Shown here one piece after another: positions 1-8,527 of a stretch of DNA of 46,965 nucleotides (the stretch's first letter is position 1; each line of letters begins with the position of its first letter). The stretch is from Comamonadaceae bacterium (GTDB lineage Bacteria; Pseudomonadota; Gammaproteobacteria; Burkholderiales; Burkholderiaceae_C). The stretch spans positions 1-46,965 of the forward strand of contig CANFWT010000013.1 in NCBI GenBank assembly GCA_947450895.1, in the 5' to 3' direction. Position numbers and translations under genes: made by a program. The notes under the pieces were generated by a model that saw only the letters and a program-made list of their open reading frames with translations, searched no databases and was not told the DNA's origin.

Positions 1-2
1 CC

Positions 3-1619
3 ATTGAAGCGGAATCCGCCAAAAGAGAAGTGCTACAGATTAAGACGGCAGCGAACCGTAACTTCGTTCACGCCGAGTACGTGGCAGAAATGGTACGTCA
101 GCTGATGTTTGCGCAGTATGGCAATGAGACCTATACCCGCGGCCTGGACGTAAAAACCACGCTGGTGAGCGCGCAACAGGAAGCCGCTTACAAGGCGCTG
201 CGCCGCGGCATTATGGATTTCGAGCGCCGCCAGGTTTACCGTGGGCCGGAGAAGTTCATCACCCTGCCGCAAGATCCACAGGAGCTTGAGGATGCCGTGG
301 ACGAAGCGCTGGATGAGCACCCAGACAATGGGGATGTGCAATCCGCGGTGGTCTTGGAAGCAGACGTCAAACACATCCGTGCCATGCGCCAAGGGGGCGA
401 AATACTGGTCATTACCGGCGACGGCCTCAAGCCCGCGCAATCGGGCCTGTCGGACAAGGCGGCGCCCAACATCCGCCTGCGCGCAGGTGCAGTAATCCGC
501 GTCGCCAAAACACCCAAAGACAGCTGGGAAATCACCCAACTGCCCGAAGTCGAAGGTGCCTTCGTGGCACTGGACCCGCGCGATGGCGCCATCAAAGCCT
601 TGGTCGGCGGCTTTGACTTCAATAAAAACAAATTCAACCATGTCACCCAGGCCTGGCGCCAGCCGGGCTCGAGCTTCAAGCCCTTTATTTATTCGGCAGC
701 ACTGGAAAAAGGCTTTACCGCGTCGACCGTGGTGAATGACGCACCGCTGTTTTTCGACGCTGGCGTGACCGGCGGCCAGCCGTGGGAGCCCAAGAACTAC
801 GATGGCACGTTTGAGGGCCCAATGACGCTGCGCAAGGGACTGGCCAAGTCAAAAAACATGATTTCCATCCAAATACTGCAGTCCATCGGCGCGCCGTACG
901 CGCAGGAATGGATCGGTCGATTTGGTTTTGACGCCGACAAGCATCCACCCTACCTCACCATGGCACTTGGTGCGGGATCGGTTACACCGATGCAAATGGC
1001 CACTGCCTATTCGGTGTTCGCAAACGGTGGCATCCGCGTGAGCCCCTGGCTGGTAGCTAAAGTCAGCGAGCAACGCGGCAAGGTACTGGTTGAAACCCCG
1101 ACGCCCCTGCTCAACGAGGAAAACCGCGCGATTGAGCCGCGCAACGCTTTCATGATGACCAGCTTGCTACAGGAAGTTACGCGCTCCGGCACCGCAGCCC
1201 GTGCGCAGGCCACCCTCAAGCGCCCAGACGTCTACGGCAAGACCGGCACCACCAATGACTCCATGGACGCCTGGTTTGCGGGCTACCAACCCACCTTGGC
1301 AGCAGTGACTTGGATTGGCTATGACACGCCGCGCAAACTCGGCGACCGCGAAACCGGCGGCGGCCTGAGCCTGCCGGTGTGGATAAGCTTCATGGAAACA
1401 GCGCTGAAGAATGTGCCTGTGATGGAGCCCGAGCCGCCTGAAGGCATTGTGCGCCTGAATAACGAGTGGTACTTTGAAGAGTTTGCCAAAGGCGCGGGTG
1501 TGGGTGCTGTGGGCTCTGGCGCTAGCAACACACCGACGAGCGCCAGCAACAATACCCCCCACCTCGGACTGCCCGCAAACGACGAAAAGAAGTCGATCCT
1601 GGACCTGTTTCGTAACTAA
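3..1619 (+). CDS. mrcA: Penicillin-binding protein 1A, C-terminal part (5' end outside window)
   Basis: Class A penicillin-binding protein that polymerises and cross-links peptidoglycan at the inner membrane. The frame is open from base 3, so the N-terminus with the membrane anchor and glycosyltransferase domain lies outside the window. What is visible is the linker/OB-like region (about codons 40-170) and the whole transpeptidase domain. The catalytic SxxK motif reads SSFK, with the serine codon at 669-671. An SKN motif follows near 846, and KTGT is at 1239-1250. The C-terminus ends in a Ser/Asn/Thr-rich tail before TAA. It is convergent with cyaY, one base away. The family call is firm; PBP1A rather than another class A enzyme is inferred from the central insert and from the cyaY-lptM-lysA neighbourhood. 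Confidence 0.95.
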   Translation: MEAESAKREVLQIKTAANRNFVHAEYVAEMVRQLMFAQYGNETYTRGLDVKTTLVSAQQEAAYKALRRGIMDFERRQVYRGPEKFITLPQDPQELEDAVDEALDEHPDNGDVQSAVVLEADVKHIRAMRQGGEILVITGDGLKPAQSGLSDKAAPNIRLRAGAVIRVAKTPKDSWEITQLPEVEGAFVALDPRDGAIKALVGGFDFNKNKFNHVTQAWRQPGSSFKPFIYSAALEKGFTASTVVNDAPLFFDAGVTGGQPWEPKNYDGTFEGPMTLRKGLAKSKNMISIQILQSIGAPYAQEWIGRFGFDADKHPPYLTMALGAGSVTPMQMATAYSVFANGGIRVSPWLVAKVSEQRGKVLVETPTPLLNEENRAIEPRNAFMMTSLLQEVTRSGTAARAQATLKRPDVYGKTGTTNDSMDAWFAGYQPTLAAVTWIGYDTPRKLGDRETGGGLSLPVWISFMETALKNVPVMEPEPPEGIVRLNNEWYFEEFAKGAGVGAVGSGASNTPTSASNNTPHLGLPANDEKKSILDLFRN

Positions 1620-1620
1620 A

Positions 1621-1950
1621 TCAAGCGCCAAAGCGCAGGTCGAGCCCGGCCTGCGCGCTGGCGTCACGGCTGAGCGCCGCGAAAAACTCGCCCTCGCCCT
1701 TGGTGTCCTGCCAACGGCCATCCACCCAGCGGTAGTGGTAGCCGCCTGAACGTGCAGCCATCCACACCTCTTGCAACGGCTTTTGAAGGTTCACGATGAT
1801 TTGGCTGCGGTTGGCAAAGGTCAGCGTCACCATGCCGCCCACGCGCTGGTTGTCGATGTCCACATCGCTGCGGTCGTTCAATTGGTCACACTGCGCCTCC
1901 AGTGCTTGCAGCAGGGATTCGGCGCGGTCCAGGAACTCAAGGTCGGTCAT
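1621..1950 (-). CDS. cyaY: Iron-sulfur cluster assembly protein CyaY (frataxin)
   Basis: A 109-residue bacterial frataxin, the usual size for the family. CyaY binds iron through an acidic helix and modulates the IscS/IscU cluster assembly machine in the cytoplasm. The N-terminal helix is acidic ([20 protein letters not shown]), followed by the [17 protein letters not shown] sheet and the conserved block around [19 protein letters not shown] with GGYHYRW after it. The gene is divergent from lptM with only 12 bases between the two start codons, so any promoter for one must lie partly in the other. It ends one base from the end of the PBP1A gene. This arrangement is common in beta- and gammaproteobacteria. 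Confidence 0.95.
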   Translation of the reverse strand: MTDLEFLDRAESLLQALEAQCDQLNDRSDVDIDNQRVGGMVTLTFANRSQIIVNLQKPLQEVWMAARSGGYHYRWVDGRWQDTKGEGEFFAALSRDASAQAGLDLRFGA

Positions 1951-1956
1951 TACAAT
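1951..1956 (+). promoter_or_regulatory. Possible -10 element for lptM
   Basis: TACAAT lies exactly six bases before the lptM ATG at 1963. No good -35 hexamer is found 16-18 bases upstream (TCCAGG is the best placed), and no Shine-Dalgarno sequence precedes the ATG. If this is the -10, transcription would begin at or very near the start codon, giving a leaderless message. This is inference; the same arrangement recurs before lpxC. Confidence 0.35.
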
Positions 1957-1962
1957 TTCACC

Positions 1963-2139
1963 ATGTTGAAAATCACAAATATTCGGCTTGCCATGCTGCT
2001 TGCGCTGGCTGGTGTACTGAATCTAGCAGGCTGCGGACAAACGGGGCCACTGTACTTGCCGCAAAAGCTGGCGCAAGCGCCCGATTTGCACGTGCCTCTG
2101 GCCCCAAGGCCCATCATCAACCCATCGCGGGCTTCCTGA
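1963..2139 (+). CDS. lptM: Small LPS-assembly lipoprotein LptM (YifL-like)
   Basis: A 58-residue prolipoprotein. The signal peptide is short and hydrophobic with a lipobox LAGC at residues 21-24, so Cys24 would be lipidated. The mature start [10 protein letters not shown] is the hallmark of the YifL/LptM family, followed by a Pro-rich tail. LptM is reported to stabilise the LptD/LptE LPS translocon at the outer membrane. The gene sits directly upstream of lysA (10 bases between stop and start), the classic lptM-lysA pair, and diverges from cyaY. The ATG at 1963 is chosen because it puts the lipobox at the right distance; the frame stays open further upstream, but that stretch lies opposite cyaY. 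Confidence 0.88.
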   Translation: MLKITNIRLAMLLALAGVLNLAGCGQTGPLYLPQKLAQAPDLHVPLAPRPIINPSRAS

Positions 2140-2149
2140 AAACTTATTC

Positions 2150-3430
2150 ATGCAATCCACTCTCCCCGGCCAACCCCATTTTCATTACCTCGGCGACCAG
2201 CTCTACGCCGAGGGCTGCGCCTTGGGCGCCCTGGCGCAAGAATATGGCACGCCGCTGTTTGTCTACTCCAAGGCGTCCATGCTCGGAGCGCTGGCGGCCT
2301 ACCAACGCGGCTTTGCCGGGCGCGACGCGCAAATTTGCTACGCCATGAAGGCCAATTCCACGCTGGCGGTGCTGCAGGTGTTTGCCCAGGCTGGGTGCGG
2401 CTTTGACATTGTGTCAGCGGGCGAACTGGCGCGGGTGCAGGCTGCAGGCGGCGATGTGGCCAAGGTGATTTTTTCTGGCGTGGGCAAAACGCGCGATGAG
2501 ATGCGCCAGGCACTGGCTGCCGGCATTGGCTGCTTCAATGTGGAGAGCGAAGCAGAAATCGACGTGCTGAACGCGGTTGCCCTGGAGATGCAGACGCGCG
2601 CGCCCATCAGCATTCGCGTCAACCCTAATGTGGACCCCAAGACCCATCCCTACATTTCCACCGGCCTCAAAGGCAATAAATTCGGCATCGCCCATGAGCG
2701 CACGCTGGCGGTGTACCAGCACGCTGCCTCGCTTGCCGGGCTCAAAATTGTGGGTATCGATTGCCACATCGGCTCGCAAATCACCGAAGAGACGCCCTAC
2801 CTGGACGCCATGGACCGCATGCTCGACCTGGTGCAGTCCATTGAAGCGTGTGGCATCCCCATTGAACACATCGACTTCGGCGGCGGCCTGGGCATCAATT
2901 ACCAGGGCGACGCGCCGCCCCAAGCCGATGCTTTGTGGTCCAAACTGCTGGCCAAGCTTGACGCCCGCGGCTACGGTCAACGCAAACTGATGATCGAGCC
3001 CGGTCGCTCGCTGGTGGGTAACGCCGGGGCGTGCGTGACCGAAGTGCTTTACCTCAAGCCCGGGGAACAAAAAAACTTTTGCATAGTGGACGCCGCCATG
3101 AACGACCTGCCGCGCCCGGCCATGTACCAGGCTTTTCACGCCATCGTACCGCTGGACGCCGCGCCCTCGGCGCATGCGGCCATGGTCTGCGATGTGGTGG
3201 GCCCGGTGTGCGAAAGCGGCGACTGGATCGGCCGCGACCGCACGCTGCAAGTGGGCGCAGGGGACCTGCTGGCAGTGATGTCCGCTGGCGCTTACTGCAT
3301 GAGTATGGCCAGCAACTACAACTCACGGGGACGCGCTGCCGAAATTTTGGTGGACGGCGACCGCGCCACCCTGGTGCGTGCGCGCGAAAGCGTCAAGTCG
3401 CTGTTTGCGCTCGAGACGCTGGTCGGCTAA
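2150..3430 (+). CDS. lysA: Diaminopimelate decarboxylase
   Basis: Converts meso-diaminopimelate to L-lysine, the last step of lysine synthesis, in the cytoplasm with PLP as cofactor. It has 426 residues, typical for the family. The PLP-binding lysine is K67 in YAMKAN. The phosphate-binding glycine loop GGGLG is at 244-248, EPGRS at 283-287, and the active-site cysteine C354 is in CESGDWIGRD, contributed across the dimer. A TIM-barrel Orn/DAP decarboxylase fold is followed by a beta-barrel. It is probably co-transcribed with lptM. The 3' end overlaps the convergent msrQ by 38 bases. Confidence 0.97.
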   Translation: MQSTLPGQPHFHYLGDQLYAEGCALGALAQEYGTPLFVYSKASMLGALAAYQRGFAGRDAQICYAMKANSTLAVLQVFAQAGCGFDIVSAGELARVQAAGGDVAKVIFSGVGKTRDEMRQALAAGIGCFNVESEAEIDVLNAVALEMQTRAPISIRVNPNVDPKTHPYISTGLKGNKFGIAHERTLAVYQHAASLAGLKIVGIDCHIGSQITEETPYLDAMDRMLDLVQSIEACGIPIEHIDFGGGLGINYQGDAPPQADALWSKLLAKLDARGYGQRKLMIEPGRSLVGNAGACVTEVLYLKPGEQKNFCIVDAAMNDLPRPAMYQAFHAIVPLDAAPSAHAAMVCDVVGPVCESGDWIGRDRTLQVGAGDLLAVMSAGAYCMSMASNYNSRGRAAEILVDGDRATLVRARESVKSLFALETLVG

Positions 3431-4031
3431 AGCGGCTCCAAAGGCGCCAGCCCAGCAACACGCCCAAAATCGCGGCGTACACCGCCACCTCGGCAAAGTT
3501 GTGTTTGGCCGCACGCATCCAGTAAAAGTGGAGGATTCCCAAGGCTGCCACCCCGTACACGGCACGGTGCAGCTGGCGCCAGCGTTTGGCCCCGAGTGCG
3601 CGAATTGCTGCGTTAAATGAAGTGGCAGCCAGCGCAGTGAGCAGCAGCAAGGCCGCAAAACCGACCAAGATAAACGGGCGCTTGGCGATGTCCCTGGCAA
3701 TATCGTCGGCATCAAAGCCCATGTCGAGCCAGCCGTAAGCAATGAAGTGCAGCAGCACGTAGAAAAACACAAACAAACCCACCATGCGGCGCAGCCGCGC
3801 CAACGTGGGCAACTTGCCCACAACGCGCAGTGGCGTCACCAGCAACACCAGGCACAGCATGCGCAGGGTCCAGTCGCCCGTGGCCCGCACTAAGGCCTCA
3901 GCCGGGTTGGCGCCCAAGCGGTCAAAAGCTGCGCCGTAAACCAGCCAGGCCAAAGGCATCAGGAGCAGGCAAAAAAGCAGGGGCTTGGCCGCGGCTCCCG
4001 CCAAAAAACGTTGCAACTTTGCGCGCCACAT
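3393..4031 (-). CDS. msrQ: Heme-binding membrane subunit MsrQ of the MsrPQ system
   Basis: A 212-residue integral membrane b-type cytochrome of the ferric reductase-like family with about six transmembrane segments. MsrQ passes electrons from the quinone pool or a flavin reductase to periplasmic MsrP. Visible segments include FCLLLMPLAWLVYGAAF near the start, LVLLVTPLRVVG, LFVFFYVLLHFIAYGW with candidate heme histidine, and LHRAVYGVAALGILHFYW with further histidines. It lies 20 bases downstream of msrP on the same strand, the normal operon order. Its last 38 bases overlap the end of lysA on the other strand, which is tight even for convergent genes. Confidence 0.93.
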   Translation of the reverse strand: MWRAKLQRFLAGAAAKPLLFCLLLMPLAWLVYGAAFDRLGANPAEALVRATGDWTLRMLCLVLLVTPLRVVGKLPTLARLRRMVGLFVFFYVLLHFIAYGWLDMGFDADDIARDIAKRPFILVGFAALLLLTALAATSFNAAIRALGAKRWRQLHRAVYGVAALGILHFYWMRAAKHNFAEVAVYAAILGVLLGWRLWSRFSRPASRAQTAT

Positions 4032-4051
4032 ACAAATCCGTGACGCGCCGC

Positions 4052-5056
4052 CTAGAAGTTGGTCTTCAGGTCCATGCCGGCGTAGAGGTGCCCAACCTGC
4101 GCCTCGTAGCCGTTGAACATCAGCGTTTTTCGTTTTTTCGAGAACAGGCTGTCTTCTCCAATGCGCCGCTCGGTCGCCTGGCTCCAGCGCGGGTGGTCGA
4201 CCAGCGGGTTGACATTGGAATAAAAGCCGTACTCATTGGCTGCCGCCTTGTTCCAAGCGGTGGCAGGCTGCTTTTCAGTGAAGCGGATTTTGACGATGCT
4301 CTTGGCGCTCTTGAATCCGTACTTCCAGGGCACCACCAGGCGCACCGGGGCGCCGTTCTGGTTGGGAAGCACCTCGCCGTACATACCAAAAGCCAGCAGG
4401 GTCAGCGGATGCAAAGCCTCATCAAGCCGCAGCGCCTCCACATACGGCCAATCCAACACACGGCTCCCGACAAAGGGCATGGTTTTGGGGTCGGCCAGGG
4501 ATACAAATTCAACATACTTGGCACTGCCCAAGGGCTGGACGCGTGCTATCAGTGCCGCCAGCGAATAGCCCACCCACGGAATGACCATGGACCAGCCCTC
4601 CACGCAGCGCAAACGGTAAATGCGCTCTTCCATGGGGCTGAGTTTGAGCAAGTCTTCCAGTGCGAACTTGCCTGGTTTTTGCACCAGCCCCTCTACCTCT
4701 ACGGTCCAGGGCGTGGTCTTGAGGGTATGGGCGTTGGCAGCCGGATCGGCTTTGTCGGTGCCGAACTCATAAAAATTGTTGTAGCCGCTGGCGTCTTTAT
4801 AAGCAGTCACCTTTTCCAGCGCAGCAGCACCGGGAACTTTAGACCCAACGTTGGCCAGGCTAGGCAGTTTGCCTGGCTTTTCCGTGCCTGAGGACTGCGC
4901 CAAGGCCTGACGCGAAGCCCAGCTTGCAGCACCCATTCCAACAACCCCAGTGGCTGCGCGTTGCAGCCACAGCCTGCGGCTTTCAACCCATTGGCGATCG
5001 GTAATTTCGCTGGGAAGGGGCGTGTTTGCCCCCACTAGCGCTTTATTTTTGTCCAT
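4052..5056 (-). CDS. msrP: Protein-methionine-sulfoxide reductase catalytic subunit MsrP
   Basis: A molybdopterin enzyme of the sulfite oxidase fold (formerly YedY) that reduces methionine sulfoxide in oxidised periplasmic proteins. It has 334 residues. The N-terminus carries a twin-arginine signal with SRRLWLQ at 26-32 and a likely cleavage after ALAQ at 51-54, so the cofactor-loaded protein would be exported by Tat. The molybdenum ligand cysteine is C151 in [10 protein letters not shown]. The block [20 protein letters not shown] and the final [16 protein letters not shown] are typical. It lies between the cytochrome c gene (43 bases upstream) and msrQ (20 bases downstream), so the three are probably co-transcribed. 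Confidence 0.95.
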   Translation of the reverse strand: MDKNKALVGANTPLPSEITDRQWVESRRLWLQRAATGVVGMGAASWASRQALAQSSGTEKPGKLPSLANVGSKVPGAAALEKVTAYKDASGYNNFYEFGTDKADPAANAHTLKTTPWTVEVEGLVQKPGKFALEDLLKLSPMEERIYRLRCVEGWSMVIPWVGYSLAALIARVQPLGSAKYVEFVSLADPKTMPFVGSRVLDWPYVEALRLDEALHPLTLLAFGMYGEVLPNQNGAPVRLVVPWKYGFKSAKSIVKIRFTEKQPATAWNKAAANEYGFYSNVNPLVDHPRWSQATERRIGEDSLFSKKRKTLMFNGYEAQVGHLYAGMDLKTNF

Positions 5057-5099
5057 CCCCTACTCCCGGCAAAGCATTTATGCGAATGCCGGGATGCGC

Positions 5100-5741
5100 T
5101 TAGCGCAGACCGGCAACGTAATCGGCGAGGGCTTTAATCTCACGATCGTTCAATTTTGCCGCCACTTGACTCATCGTGTTGTTGTTTTTGCGCACGCCGT
5201 CACGGAAAGCCGTCAATTGTGCCGCCGCATACTCTGAATGCTGACCGCTTAGACGGGGGTATTGGGAGGGAATTCCTGCGCCATTGGGGCTGTGGCAACC
5301 AGCGCAAGCTGGTACCAGGCGGTCAGCAATGCCGCCGCGGTAGATGCGCTCGCCCAAGGCCACGGTTTCTTTGTCTTTCGCAAAGCCTGGTTTGGACACT
5401 TTGGTGGTGAGCCAATAGGCAATGTTGCGCATATCGTCCTCAGAGAGCGCAGCGGCCATGCCACTCATCACCGCGTTGGCACGTTTGCCCGACTTGAACT
5501 CTTGCAACTGTTTGACCAGGTACTCGGGGTGCTGCTGGGCCAATTTAGGATTGGCCGGTGTACCTGAATTGCCATCGGCTCCGTGGCAGGCTGCGCAAAC
5601 AGCGCCAAAGCTGGCCTCGCCTTTGGCCAAGTCGGGCTTGGCCGCTTTGGCGGGAGCCTCGGGTGCGGCAGTGTTGGCGGATACCGCGAACGAGCCTGCA
5701 GCCAGCGCTGCGACGAGAAACAGTTGTGCGATCGACTTCAT
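5100..5741 (-). CDS. Diheme cytochrome c4-type protein
   Basis: A 213-residue periplasmic diheme cytochrome. A signal peptide covers about residues 1-22 (cut near VSA-NTA). Two CXXCH heme sites are seen: CAACH at 49-53 and CAGCH at 146-150, one in each of two similar class I domains. Candidate axial methionines are in AVMSGMAAAL near residue 92-95 and NNNTMSQVAAKL in the second domain. C4 cytochromes usually carry electrons from the bc1 complex to terminal oxidases. It is the first gene of a leftward run with msrP and msrQ and is divergent from engB. In related bacteria the genes resB and ccsB often follow this cytochrome; here they do not. Confidence 0.93.
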   Translation of the reverse strand: MKSIAQLFLVAALAAGSFAVSANTAAPEAPAKAAKPDLAKGEASFGAVCAACHGADGNSGTPANPKLAQQHPEYLVKQLQEFKSGKRANAVMSGMAAALSEDDMRNIAYWLTTKVSKPGFAKDKETVALGERIYRGGIADRLVPACAGCHSPNGAGIPSQYPRLSGQHSEYAAAQLTAFRDGVRKNNNTMSQVAAKLNDREIKALADYVAGLR

Positions 5742-5760
5742 AGGGCAGGGGTGTGTCTGG

Positions 5761-5789
5761 TGGGCAAAAAAACAGTCGCATTCTACAAT
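5761..5789 (+). promoter_or_regulatory. Candidate sigma-70 promoter for engB
   Basis: A -35 TGGGCA (5761-5766, four of six matches to consensus) and a -10 TACAAT (5784-5789) are separated by 17 bases, about 40 bases before the engB ATG. A TAGAAT on the opposite strand (complement of 5780-5785) overlaps the -10 and could serve the divergent cytochrome gene. Prediction by eye only. Confidence 0.45.
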
Positions 5790-5828
5790 GCGCGTCTGGG
5801 TTTACCCGCTACAACAACCATTACAAGC

Positions 5829-6554
5829 ATGACCGCCACCACAAACCCCACGTCTGAACCCCCTCCCCAAGCCACCACCACCGCAGGCGCAAAGTCCGCC
5901 GGCGTGACCGCCATGGGCTGGCTGCACACCGCCAAATTTCTCACCACAGCGCCGCAACTGCACTTTTTGCCGGCCTTGGACGTGCCGGAAATTGCTTTTG
6001 TCGGACGATCCAACGCCGGCAAATCCACCTGCATCAACACCCTCACCCAGCAAAAGCAGCTCGCATTTGCCTCCAAGCGCCCCGGGCGCACGCAACATAT
6101 CAACTTGTTTTCCCTGGGCAAGCAGGGCGTGATGGATGCGGTGCTGACCGACTTGCCCGGCTACGGCTATGCGGCAGTTCCCAAGCAAGACAAGATTCGC
6201 TGGCAACAGGTAATGGCCAATTACCTGGTCAGCCGCGAGAACCTCAAGGGCATCGTGCTGATGTGCGACCCGCGCCACGGCATGACCGAGCTGGATGAGG
6301 TCTTGCTCGATGTAATTCGTCCGCGCGTGGAAGAGGGGCTGAAATTCCTGGTGGTTTTAACCAAAGCCGACAAACTGACCCGGGCCGAATCGACCAAAGC
6401 CTTGTCGATTGCCAAACTGCAGGCCGGAGGCGGCGAAGTGCGCTTGTTTTCAGCGCCCAAGCGCACCGGGGTGGAGGATGTCGCCACCCTGCTGTGGGAC
6501 TGGGCGCACCCGAACGGGGCCACACCGGCCGCACTCCCTGCCCAAGTGCCGTAG
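5829..6554 (+). CDS. engB: Ribosome biogenesis GTP-binding protein EngB (YsxC/YihA)
   Basis: An essential TrmE-Era-EngA-EngB-Septin GTPase that assists late assembly of the large ribosomal subunit. From the ATG at 5829 it has 241 residues. G1 is GRSNAGKS at 59-66, G3 is DLPG at 108-111 within TDLPGYGYA, G4 is TKAD at 178-181 and the G5-like SAPKRTG is at 208-214. The first 28 residues are a Thr/Pro/Ala-rich extension; an in-frame ATG at 5913 would give a core-length 213-residue protein, so the start is uncertain. The frame also stays open upstream to 5583, but that stretch lies opposite the cytochrome gene. It converges on the acyltransferase pair. Confidence 0.95.
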   Translation: MTATTNPTSEPPPQATTTAGAKSAGVTAMGWLHTAKFLTTAPQLHFLPALDVPEIAFVGRSNAGKSTCINTLTQQKQLAFASKRPGRTQHINLFSLGKQGVMDAVLTDLPGYGYAAVPKQDKIRWQQVMANYLVSRENLKGIVLMCDPRHGMTELDEVLLDVIRPRVEEGLKFLVVLTKADKLTRAESTKALSIAKLQAGGGEVRLFSAPKRTGVEDVATLLWDWAHPNGATPAALPAQVP

Positions 6555-6600
6555 GACGATGGATCTCAAGCCTTGGGCGCCCCGCCCTCAAACGGTTAAC

Positions 6601-7467
6601 TCAGTACGGCGGCATCTCACCCACGGGGCGGTCTTTGAAGCGCTTGTGCACCCAGTAGTACTGGGCGGGTGAAACGTCGATATAGGACTGCAAACGCAAG
6701 TTCATCAGCGCCGTGTCAGCCGCCAGGTCATTGCTAGGGTAGTCGGGCCAGGCGGGTGAAATTTCGACTTCGTAGCCCTGGGGCGTGATTCGGGCCACCA
6801 TCGCGATGACTTTGGCCCGACCCAAGCGCGCCACCCGCGGCAGCGACGGCACGGTGGCGGCCAACACGCCATAAAAGGGCACAAATAACGAATCCCGTGG
6901 CTCGTAATTCATGTCGGGGAGCAGGCACAAGGGCTCACCGGCGCGCAGTCCGGCCAGCACCGGCTTGAAGCCCTCAGTGCGGTCGAAAGGGCGCCCGTTG
7001 CCAAAACGCTGGCGGCCTTTCAATATCCATGCATCCACCACCGGGTTGGTTTGCCGGGCATACACGGTCATGAATTTACGGGGGAGCTGCTGCGTTAAAG
7101 CCGCCCAGCCCGCGTCCATTCCGACAAAATGCGGGGTAAATACCAGGGTCGGCGCATCGCCATCGAGCTCATGGACGGCGCCTACGAGCTTGATCCGATT
7201 GCGTGTGAGCTCCGGCGCGGCGTACCAGAGCCAGCCCCGGTCCAGCCAAGCTTGGGCGAAATAGACAAAACACAGGAAAGTCTGTGCGCGGCGCTGCGCA
7301 GCCGACCAAGCCGGAAAACACAGCCGCAAATTGGTCGCCACCACCTTGCGCCGCGAGGCCACGCCGAGGTACAGCAGCGCGCCCAGAAACCAGCCGAGCG
7401 CACGCAGCCAGCCCAGCGGCACGATGGCGAGCCACTGGGTCAACAACAGGGGAATCCGGGTTAGCAC
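6601..7467 (-). CDS. Lipid A biosynthesis lauroyl/myristoyl acyltransferase (LpxL/HtrB family), copy 1
   Basis: Inner-membrane acyltransferase that would add a secondary acyl chain to Kdo-lipid A precursors. With the GTG at 7467 it has 288 residues, the family length; the open frame runs further upstream but would lie inside the neighbouring gene. A hydrophobic N-terminal anchor (about residues 5-35) precedes the catalytic HX4D motif HFVGMD at 113-118. The conserved LPDMNYEPRDSLFVPFYGV block and the end YYWVHKRFKDRP are also present. The start is eight bases after the stop of the second acyltransferase, so the two are an operon. Which acyl chain and position it uses cannot be read from sequence. 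Confidence 0.9.
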   Translation of the reverse strand: MLTRIPLLLTQWLAIVPLGWLRALGWFLGALLYLGVASRRKVVATNLRLCFPAWSAAQRRAQTFLCFVYFAQAWLDRGWLWYAAPELTRNRIKLVGAVHELDGDAPTLVFTPHFVGMDAGWAALTQQLPRKFMTVYARQTNPVVDAWILKGRQRFGNGRPFDRTEGFKPVLAGLRAGEPLCLLPDMNYEPRDSLFVPFYGVLAATVPSLPRVARLGRAKVIAMVARITPQGYEVEISPAWPDYPSNDLAADTALMNLRLQSYIDVSPAQYYWVHKRFKDRPVGEMPPY

Positions 7468-7475
7468 GGTTGGGC

Positions 7476-8345
7476 TCAGTGGCGAGTGGAAGGCTGGGCC
7501 AAACCATCGGCGCCCGGCGGCGCATCTGCCTGCGGCTGCTTGTAGCGCGCGTAGCCCCAAAGATACTGGCCCGGGTGCTGAAGTATCAGCGCTTCGAGCA
7601 AGCGGTTCATCTGCACAACGGCGCCCTCGCCCTGGGCCGCCGTGAGGGGCTGTGTTGGCACCACGTGCACCACATAACCTCGGCCCCACGGCAATCGCTC
7701 ACCCCAGGCGAGCAAGGTCGTCGCACCGGTTTGCTGCGCCAACCGGGTCGCCAGGGTCATGGTGTAGGCCGCTTTGCCGAAAAATGGCGCCCATATGCCC
7801 TGGTGCAGCGGCGGAACCTGGTCGGGCAACAAACCAACGCAATCCCCGCGTTTGAGGGCCTTGAGCATTTGCTTGACGCCGGCCAGCGTCGTAGGTGCGG
7901 TGTGCAGGCCCGGTCGGGCACGCGCTCTGGCCTCCAGCGCAGCCAGCCAAACCTGGCGCGCGGGGCGGTACAGCGCAGTCATGGGGTGGGTCTTGCCATA
8001 GCGCGCGGCGTAGGCCTGCGCAGTGATTTCAAAACAGCCCAGGTGCGGGGTAACAAATACCACGCCCTGGCCTCGGGCCAAGGCGTCGTCTACCCAATGG
8101 GCACCCTGCCACCGCACCGGCACCGACGGGCCCAGCCACAGGCGTGGCAACTCGGTGGCCAAGCAGCCTGCGGCAGACACCGCCGCACGCCACTGGGCAG
8201 CGCGCACACCAGCCTGGCGGGCGTTGACCAAGAAGCGGTGGCGGTAGCTGCCAGAAAACAAAAACACCGCCCAACCCACAGCGGCACCTGCCCCATGCAG
8301 CAGCCACAGCGGCAGGCGTGCGAGCAGTTGGAGAACAAAAGCCAT
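7476..8345 (-). CDS. Lipid A biosynthesis acyltransferase (LpxL/HtrB family), copy 2
   Basis: Second member of the late acyltransferase family, 289 residues from the ATG at 8345. The N-terminal hydrophobic stretch [18 protein letters not shown] is the membrane anchor. The catalytic motif is HLGCFE at 101-106, that is HX4E instead of the HX4D of copy 1, an allowed variant in the family. GLLPDQVP and the end [10 protein letters not shown] are typical. It is upstream of copy 1 and probably transcribed first. The pair may supply two different secondary acyl chains, as LpxL and LpxM do in E. coli; that split is inference. It diverges from metK across 182 bases. Confidence 0.9.
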   Translation of the reverse strand: MAFVLQLLARLPLWLLHGAGAAVGWAVFLFSGSYRHRFLVNARQAGVRAAQWRAAVSAAGCLATELPRLWLGPSVPVRWQGAHWVDDALARGQGVVFVTPHLGCFEITAQAYAARYGKTHPMTALYRPARQVWLAALEARARARPGLHTAPTTLAGVKQMLKALKRGDCVGLLPDQVPPLHQGIWAPFFGKAAYTMTLATRLAQQTGATTLLAWGERLPWGRGYVVHVVPTQPLTAAQGEGAVVQMNRLLEALILQHPGQYLWGYARYKQPQADAPPGADGLAQPSTRH

Positions 8346-8527
8346 GGGGTGCAGTAAGATTGGGTCGGTCGCTGAGTTATGAACTACTTGCAGGGCGACC
8401 AGCGCGATGGCGGCCTGACAACGGGCTGCCATTGTGCACTGTCCCCCGGGGCAGATCTGCTAAAGCGTTCGCTGAAAGCTCCAAGGCCCAAGCAACGCGA
8501 TCTGTTGTTTTTTTGGAGTCACACTTT

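Noticed and set aside
7468..7689. N-terminal 74-codon extension of the first acyltransferase
   Set aside because: It would lie inside the neighbouring acyltransferase gene, has no family similarity and is Gly/Arg-rich; the GTG at 7467 gives the family length.
8346..8527. SAM riboswitch in the metK leader
   Set aside because: Only a short AGCGTTCGCT hairpin and a weak AGATC/GATCT pairing are visible; none of the conserved cores of SAM or SAH riboswitch classes that I know can be placed.
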